Shown here piece by piece: positions 57,057 through 64,000 of a DNA stretch of 64,000 nucleotides (position 1 is its first letter; the number at the start of each line of letters is the position of its first letter). The notes below the pieces were generated by a model that saw only the letters and a list, made by a program, of their open reading frames with translations, did no database searches and was not told the DNA's origin. Location of the stretch: positions 1-64,000 of the forward strand of contig FLQS01000015.1 in NCBI GenBank assembly GCA_900078375.1. Direction: 5' to 3'. Both the position numbers and the translations under genes were made by a program. The DNA is from an uncultured Mycobacterium sp. (GTDB lineage Bacteria; Actinomycetota; Actinomycetes; Mycobacteriales; Mycobacteriaceae).

Positions 57057-57671
57057 TCAGGCGAGTGCGGGCAGGTCTCCGGTGAGATAGCGCTGCAGGG
57101 TCGGCGCGATCGTCGCGGCGACGCGGTCGGCCGGCAGCGACGCGAACGGTTCGACACCGACGATGTGGCGCGCTATCACCACACCCATCAGTTGCGACGC
57201 CACGAATTGCACTCGCAGACGCCCACTTCCCGGCGGGTTGTCGACGCGGGGCGCGACCTCGGCGGTGATGACCTCCTGCAGGAACGACCGGACCAGGCTG
57301 ACGTCGGAGCCGGTCAGCAGCGATCGGATCGTGGCGACGAGTGCGGCGCCCATCTCCGAATCCCACAGCGGCAGCAGGATTGCGGGCAGGACATGCCCGA
57401 GTTCCTCGACCGGGGTATCCCGCAGCGGCACCAGAATGCTCATCGGGTCGATCGGGATGTTGATCGCGGCGGCGAACAACTGCTGCTTGGTGCCGAAATA
57501 GTGGTGCACCAATGCCGAGTCGACGCCGGCGGCGGCGGCGATCGCACGGATTGACGTCTTGTCGATACCGTTGTGGGCGAACAACTCTCGTGCGTTTGCC
57601 AGAATCCGGTCCCGAGCGTCTGATGCGCCGCGGGGACGGCCGGGACGTTTCGGTTGCGGGTCGGCCGTCAT
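57057..57671 (-). CDS. TetR family regulator of the adjacent ABC exporter (Rv1685c type)
   Basis: 204 aa from ATG 57671. After a basic start (PKRPGRPRGASDARD) comes the HTH: ILANARELFAHNGIDKTSIR then AIAAAAGVDSALVHHYFGTKQQLF. The ligand domain is helical. Its ATG overlaps the permease stop as ATGA, so it is the last gene of the exporter operon and probably represses it through the palindromes at 59161-59191. Confidence 0.93.
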   Translation of the reverse strand: MTADPQPKRPGRPRGASDARDRILANARELFAHNGIDKTSIRAIAAAAGVDSALVHHYFGTKQQLFAAAINIPIDPMSILVPLRDTPVEELGHVLPAILLPLWDSEMGAALVATIRSLLTGSDVSLVRSFLQEVITAEVAPRVDNPPGSGRLRVQFVASQLMGVVIARHIVGVEPFASLPADRVAATIAPTLQRYLTGDLPALA

Positions 57672-58423
57672 GGAGTGCGCCGTCGCAGGGTCGCCGCGGC
57701 CAGCGCCATCGCCGCGAGAGCGAACGCCAGGACGACGATGATGTCCCGGATGGCCGTGTCGGTCAGGCCGGTGTTGGCATTGACTTCCCGCAGGGCTTCC
57801 AGCGCGTAGCTGGCCGGCATCGCGTTGCTGATCCACTCCAGCCAGGGCGGCATCTGATCGCGCGGCACGATGATCCCGGCCAGCAGCAGCTGCGGGACGA
57901 TGAACACCGGCATGAATTGCACGGCCTGAAACTCGGTGCGGGCGAACGCACTTGCCAACAGTCCGAGTCCGACGCCCAACACCGCGTTGATGACGGCGAT
58001 GACGAACACCCAGACCGGGCTGCCCTTCGTGTCGAAGCCCAGCAGCCAGAACGCCACAAGGCAGGCCAAGACCGCCTGCGCAGCGGCGGCGACCGAGAAC
58101 GCCGTGCCGTAGGCGGCAAGCAGGTCCAGCCGGCGCAGCGGGGTGGTCAGGATGCGCTCCAGCGTCCCGGAGGACCGTTCGCGCTGCATGGTGATCGACG
58201 TGATCAGGAACATCACGAACAGCGGGAACAGCCCGAGCAGGATCAGGCATGCGTTCTGAAACGGTGACACCGTGCCCGGGAACGACGGTACGTCGTCGAA
58301 CATGAAGTACATCAGCGTGATCACCGCGCTCGGAACCACGAGAATCATTGCGACACTTCGATGATCGGCGCGTAGCTGGCGCAGGATCCGGGTCGTGGTC
58401 GCCAGGTAGGCCCGCGGGCTCAG
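57668..58423 (-). CDS. ABC-2 type exporter permease (Rv1686c type), probable CTG start
   Basis: 251 aa if started at CTG 58423. Six hydrophobic helices and the ABC-2 pattern: MQRERSSGTLERILTTPLRRLDLLAAY after helix 2 and MPPWLEWISNAMPASYALEALREV near the end. Actinobacterial relatives begin very near SPRAYLATTTRILRQLRADHR, so the CTG in the CTGA overlap with the ATPase stop is the best start. ATG 58486 would add 21 residues translated from within the ATPase gene. The substrate is unknown; antibiotic or lipid export is typical. Confidence 0.9.
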   Translation of the reverse strand: MSPRAYLATTTRILRQLRADHRSVAMILVVPSAVITLMYFMFDDVPSFPGTVSPFQNACLILLGLFPLFVMFLITSITMQRERSSGTLERILTTPLRRLDLLAAYGTAFSVAAAAQAVLACLVAFWLLGFDTKGSPVWVFVIAVINAVLGVGLGLLASAFARTEFQAVQFMPVFIVPQLLLAGIIVPRDQMPPWLEWISNAMPASYALEALREVNANTGLTDTAIRDIIVVLAFALAAMALAAATLRRRTP

Positions 58424-59181
58424 CTTATGGGAGCTGCGGTGCTGTGCATGATGACGGACAGGAACGCTTCCTCCAGTGACGTGCATCCGGTGTCCTCTCG
58501 CAGTCGTGCGGGGGTGGTGTGGGCCAGCAGCCGGCCCTCGCGCATGAGCAGCAGGTCGTTGCAGTGATCGGCTTCGTCCATCACGTGACTGGACACCAGC
58601 AGGGTGGTGCCCCGGCGGGCCAGTTTGACGAACTGGTTCCACAGGTCGACGCGCAGGACCGGGTCAAGTCCGACGGTCGGCTCGTCGAGCACCAGCAGGT
58701 CGGGCTGGCTGACCAGGGCGCAGGCCAGCGAGACCCGGGTGCGCTGGCCGCCGGAGAGATCGGCGCAATAGGCCCCGGCATGGTCGCGCAAGCCGACGCC
58801 GTCGATCGCCTGATCGGCCGCTTCCGGCGCGGCGCCGTAGAGGGCCGCGAAATAGCGGACGTTATCGATGATGCGCAGGTCGTTGTAGATGGTCGGGTCT
58901 TGGGTGACGTAGCCGACGCGGTGGCGCAGCGCGGGGGAGCCGGCGGGATGTCCCAGCACGGTGACGGTTCCGCAAGCCACGATCTGGGTGCCGACGATGC
59001 TGCGCATCAGCGTGGTCTTGCCACAGCCCGACGGGCCGAGCAGTCCGGTAATCGTGCCGCGCGGGATCTCGACGGAGAAGTCGTGCAGTGCGACCCGCTT
59101 ACCGCGGACCACTTTCAGGTTCTTGACGTGAACAGCCGCTCCGGTACCGCTGCCCAGTAATTCATCATTCGATGAACTCAT
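58420..59181 (-). CDS. ABC exporter ATP-binding protein (Rv1687c type)
   Basis: 254 aa from ATG 59181. Walker A GPSGCGKTTLMRS, Q-loop VTQDPTIY, signature LSGGQRTRVSLA, Walker B LLVLDEPTVGLDP, H-loop SSHVMDEADHC: a complete nucleotide-binding domain of the ABC-2 exporter class. First gene of a three-gene minus-strand operon with permease and TetR. Two palindromes overlap its start region. Confidence 0.95.
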   Translation of the reverse strand: MSSSNDELLGSGTGAAVHVKNLKVVRGKRVALHDFSVEIPRGTITGLLGPSGCGKTTLMRSIVGTQIVACGTVTVLGHPAGSPALRHRVGYVTQDPTIYNDLRIIDNVRYFAALYGAAPEAADQAIDGVGLRDHAGAYCADLSGGQRTRVSLACALVSQPDLLVLDEPTVGLDPVLRVDLWNQFVKLARRGTTLLVSSHVMDEADHCNDLLLMREGRLLAHTTPARLREDTGCTSLEEAFLSVIMHSTAAPIS

Positions 59182-59191
59182 CACGTGATGA
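59161..59191 (-). promoter_or_regulatory. Double palindromic operator at the ABC exporter start
   Basis: A perfect 14-bp palindrome tcatcacgtgatga (59178-59191) covers the ATPase start codon, and ttcatc-attc-gatgaa (59161-59176) lies in the first codons. Both are built from the same TCATC/GATGA halves with centres 16 bp apart. They are the best candidate sites for the operon's own TetR protein and may also affect the divergent mpg gene. Confidence 0.65.
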
Positions 59192-59243
59192 ATAATCCTC
59201 CCGGAAAACCGGCTGGTCAATGCCTGGGGCAGAATTTCCTCCG

Positions 59244-59855
59244 ATGAGCGTCGATCAGCTGGACACCGACCCGGTCTCGGCGGCCCGCCTGCTGCTCGGC
59301 GGGGTGATCTGCTGCCGGGGCGTCAGCGCACTGATCGTTGAGGTCGAGGCCTACGGAGGCCCGCCGGACGGGCCGTGGCCGGATGCCGCGGCGCACTCGT
59401 TCCGGGGTCCGGGCAATCGCAACAAGGTGATGTTCGGTCCGCCCGGCCGGCTGTATACCTACCTCAGCCACGGCATTCATGTGTGCGCCAACGTGGTGTG
59501 TGGTCCGGACGGCACGGCCGCGGCGGTCCTGATCAGGGCGGCCGCGATCGAGTCTGGGCTGGAGGTGGCCCAGGCCCGGCGGGGTCGGTTGGTGCGCCCG
59601 ATCGCGTTGGCCCGCGGGCCCGGCAACCTGTGTTCGGCGCTGGGCGTCGTGATGGAGGACAACGGCGTCGACGTCTTCGACCCGGAATCACCGGTGACAC
59701 TGCGACTCGGCGAGGGCGGTTTGGCGAGCAGTGGGCCGCGGGTCGGCGTGTCGCAGGCTGCCGATCGGCCATGGCGGTTGTGGCTCACCGGGCGCCCGGA
59801 AGTGTCGGCCTTCCGGCGCAGTCCGCGTGCGCCACTCCCGGGCGCGAGCGACTGA
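59244..59855 (+). CDS. 3-methyladenine DNA glycosylase (AAG/Mpg family)
   Basis: 203 aa from ATG 59244. The AAG core is there: [24 protein letters not shown] with the catalytic Glu, [23 protein letters not shown] with the intercalating Tyr region, and [13 protein letters not shown]. It removes alkylated purines in base excision repair. Position before tyrS equals Rv1688 (mpg). An ATG at 59220 would add 8 residues not expected in the family. Confidence 0.93.
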   Translation: MSVDQLDTDPVSAARLLLGGVICCRGVSALIVEVEAYGGPPDGPWPDAAAHSFRGPGNRNKVMFGPPGRLYTYLSHGIHVCANVVCGPDGTAAAVLIRAAAIESGLEVAQARRGRLVRPIALARGPGNLCSALGVVMEDNGVDVFDPESPVTLRLGEGGLASSGPRVGVSQAADRPWRLWLTGRPEVSAFRRSPRAPLPGASD

Positions 59856-59882
59856 GCACACCCCATGCGGGAAGATCAACGC

Positions 59883-61154
59883 ATGTCCACGACGATCCTC
59901 GACGAGTTGGGCTGGCGCGAACTGATCGCCCAGTCCACCGATATCGACGCGCTTGCCGCCGCGGCCGCGCAGCCGCCGATGACCGTCTACTGCGGTTTCG
60001 ACCCCACCGCGCCGAGCCTGCACGCGGGAAACCTGGTGCCGTTGCTCACACTTCGGCGATTCCAGCGGGCCGGGCATCGGCCGATCGTGCTGGCCGGCGG
60101 CGCGACGGGCATGATCGGTGATCCTCGTGACACCGGCGAGCGGACGTTGAACACCACCGACACCGTCGCGCAGTGGGCCGAGCGGATCCGCGGTCAGCTG
60201 GAGCGGTTCGTCGACTTCGACGATTCCGCCAGCGGCGCGGTCGTCGAGAACAACCTGAGCTGGACGTCGCAGTTGAGCGCCATCGACTTCCTGCGCGATG
60301 TCGGCAAGCACTTCTCCGTCAACGTGATGCTCGACCGCGACACCATCCGGCGCCGGCTGGACGGGGAGGGCATCTCCTATACGGAGTTCAGCTACATGCT
60401 GCTGCAGGCTAATGACTATGTAGAGCTCAACCGGCGGTACGGCTGCGCGCTGCAGATCGGCGGATCCGATCAGTGGGGCAACATCATCGCCGGCGTGCGA
60501 CTTGTCCGTCAGACGATGGGCGCGGCCGTGCACGCGCTGACGGTGCCGCTGGTCACCTCGGCGGACGGCACCAAGTTCGGCAAGTCCACCGGTGGGGGAA
60601 GCCTGTGGCTGGATCCCGAGATGACCAGCCCGTATGCCTGGTATCAGTACTTCGTCAACACCGCTGACGCCGACGTGATCAAGTACCTGCGCTGGTTCAC
60701 CTTCCTATCGGCTGATGATCTGGCCGAGCTCGAGGAAGCCACCACCACCCGCCCGCATGAGCGGGCCGCGCAGCGCAGGTTGGCGCAGGAGCTGACCACA
60801 TTGGTGCACGGCCAGGCCGCGACTGATGCGGTCGAACACGCGTCACAGGCGCTGTTCGGCCGCGGTGAGCTATCGCGCCTCGACGAGCCCACCCTGGCCG
60901 CCGCATTGCGGGAGACCTCGGTAGCCGAATTGGCACCGGGCGCCCCGGACGGCATCGTCGATCTGTTGGTGGCCACCGGCCTGTCGGCGAGCAAGGGTGC
61001 CGCCAAGCGGACGATCGCCGAGGGTGGGGTATCGGTCAACAACGAGAAGATCGACAGCGAGGACTGGGTGGCACAGCCGTCCCACTTCCTGCACGGCCGG
61101 TGGTTGGTGCTGCGCCGCGGGAAGCGGAATATCGCTGGGGTGCAGCGGGTTTGA
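59883..61154 (+). CDS. tyrS: Tyrosyl-tRNA synthetase
   Basis: 423 aa. Class I HIGH-type motif in [16 protein letters not shown], tyrosine pocket [22 protein letters not shown]-type loop TKFGKSTG, and a C-terminal S4 RNA-binding domain ([24 protein letters not shown]). Charges tRNA-Tyr. Directly upstream of the rRNA promoter, the arrangement known for rrnB of fast-growing mycobacteria. No T-box leader is visible. Confidence 0.97.
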   Translation: MSTTILDELGWRELIAQSTDIDALAAAAAQPPMTVYCGFDPTAPSLHAGNLVPLLTLRRFQRAGHRPIVLAGGATGMIGDPRDTGERTLNTTDTVAQWAERIRGQLERFVDFDDSASGAVVENNLSWTSQLSAIDFLRDVGKHFSVNVMLDRDTIRRRLDGEGISYTEFSYMLLQANDYVELNRRYGCALQIGGSDQWGNIIAGVRLVRQTMGAAVHALTVPLVTSADGTKFGKSTGGGSLWLDPEMTSPYAWYQYFVNTADADVIKYLRWFTFLSADDLAELEEATTTRPHERAAQRRLAQELTTLVHGQAATDAVEHASQALFGRGELSRLDEPTLAAALRETSVAELAPGAPDGIVDLLVATGLSASKGAAKRTIAEGGVSVNNEKIDSEDWVAQPSHFLHGRWLVLRRGKRNIAGVQRV

Positions 61155-61549
61155 GGATCTCGACGCCGTCGGAAACCGTGGTCTAGCAGGCGATTTGACT
61201 CCCCGTTAGCACTCACGTAACTTATTCCAAGTCGCCGCGACACGGCCAGCCCGGAGAGCGCGACGATATCCCTGGGAATAACCCTGGAATACAGGGTGTT
61301 CCTACTGTCCGCTCTACTGCTACGCGGCCTTCGGGTCGCGGGGTAGCTGCGCGGCCAGCAGGATCGCTGGGGTGTGTTGTTTGAGAACTCAATAGTGTGT
61401 TTGGTGGTTTTATAGTTTGTTGTTGTTTTTTGCCATGCTTTGATACCCCCGTGTTGGGGTGTGGCTTTTTTGATGCCAGTTTGTTTGGTGTCTTTTTGTT
61501 AGGTCGGACTTGTTCTGATTCGAATTCGCCTGTGTTTGTCATGGGTTGT
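61155..61549 (+). promoter_or_regulatory. rRNA operon promoter region and leader
   Basis: TTGACT 61195-61200 and TAACTT 61218-61223, 17 bp apart, form the single clear promoter; start is expected near 61230. The leader has a hairpin with a TTCG loop at 61319-61347 and then TTTGAGAACTCAATAG (61379-61394), the usual antitermination (BoxB/BoxA-like) zone. The T-rich stretch after it holds sequences that pair with the spacer for RNase III cutting. No gene seen. Confidence 0.8.
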
Positions 61550-63444
<1,895 letters not shown>

Positions 63445-64000
63445 TGTAAGTGTTTAAGAGCGCATGGTGGATGCCTTGGCACTGGGAGCCGATGAAGGAC
63501 GTGGGAGGCTGCGTTATGCCTCGGGGAGCTGTCAACCGAGCATTGATCCGAGGATGTCCGAATGGGGAAACCCGGCACGAGTGATGTCGTGTCACCCACA
63601 TCTGAATACATAGGGTGTGGGGGGGAACGCGGGGAAGTGAAACATCTCAGTACCCGTAGGAAGAGAAAACAAGTAAGTGATTCCGTGAGTAGTGGCGAGC
63701 GAAAGCGGAGGATGGCTAAACCGTATGCATGTGATACCCGGCAGGGGTTGTGTGTGCGGTGTTGTGGGGCCTGTCTTCTCAGATCTGCCGGTCTGGGCTG
63801 CAGTGAGAAAAGAATGTGTTAATCGAAGTGGCCTGGGATGGTCTGCCGTAGTGGGTGAGAGCCCCGTAGGTGAAAACATGTTCTCTGTGGTGATGGGTAC
63901 CCGAGTAGCAGCGAGCCCGTGGAATTTGCTGTGAATCTGCCGGGACCACCCGGTAAGCCTGAATACTTCCCAGTGACCGATAGCGGATTAGTACCGTGAG
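63445..64000 (+). rRNA. rrl: 23S ribosomal RNA, 5' part
   Basis: Begins near TTGTAAGTGTTTAAGAGCGC and continues with GCATGGTGGATGCCTTGGCA, GATGAAGGACGTGGGAGGCTG and GGGGAAACCCGGC, the standard domain I sequence. It runs off the window end. Confidence 0.97.

Noticed and set aside
57672..58250. N-terminal extension that would make the exporter TetR a 397-residue protein
   Set aside because: The extra part is the permease gene read in another frame; the TetR fold starts right after ATG 57671, which overlaps the permease stop.

Overview
The window is chromosomal DNA of a rapidly growing mycobacterium (Mycolicibacterium type). Three things point there. Gene order follows the M. tuberculosis H37Rv blocks Rv1635c-Rv1659 and Rv1683-Rv1689, as I remember them: capA, TB15.3, Rv1637c, uvrA, Rv1639c, lysX, infC-rpmI-rplT-tsnR, Rv1645c, Rv1647, Rv1648, pheST, argCJBDFRGH, then Rv1683 to tyrS. 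An rRNA operon follows tyrS directly, which is the known site of the second operon (rrnB) of fast growers. The 16S rRNA has the short helix 18 of fast growers.

Layout. 1-5.6 kb: end of a Pro/Gly-repeat protein, a hydrolase, a CapA-like mannosyltransferase, a cAMP-binding-type universal stress protein, a CorA-like transporter and a CD225-DUF2752 membrane pair. 5.7-8.3 kb: an accessory toxin-immunity locus on the minus strand, with a type VII-style toxin ending in a TNT (NAD+ glycohydrolase) domain, its immunity gene, and a second immunity copy broken by a nonsense codon. 8.4-26.8 kb: conserved core (uvrA, lysX, the IF3/L35/L20 operon, tsnR) mixed with oxidoreductases, an acyl-CoA dehydrogenase, an adenylyl cyclase and a rhomboid-like protein. 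26.8-38.2 kb: an insertion relative to H37Rv between Rv1648 and pheS, holding a six-gene mce operon (A-F) without yrbE permease genes, a TetR regulator, a translationally coupled FAD oxidoreductase plus 7Fe ferredoxin, and a GltS-like flavoprotein. 38.3-50.3 kb: pheST and the arginine biosynthesis operon, with a clear ArgR box overlapping the argC promoter. 50.4-61.2 kb: an ABC-F protein, the hydrolase/acyl-CoA-synthetase fusion, small conserved genes, a TetR-controlled ABC exporter, mpg and tyrS. 61.2-64 kb: rRNA promoter, leader, 16S, spacer and the start of 23S.

How parts work together. The arg genes form one overlapping cluster that encodes the path from N-acetylglutamate to arginine and its own repressor. 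The mce genes are joined by 1-4 nt overlaps and should make one cell-envelope lipid-transport complex that would have to borrow permeases from elsewhere. Toxin and immunity genes overlap, as expected for co-expression.

Genome style: seven of eight convergent gene pairs have 3' ends that touch, overlap or lie within 4 nt. Several genes appear to use rare start codons: ATC for infC, and CTG in a CTGA stop/start overlap for an SDR, probably an ABC permease and possibly tsnR. No tRNA, CRISPR array, insertion sequence or prophage was found.
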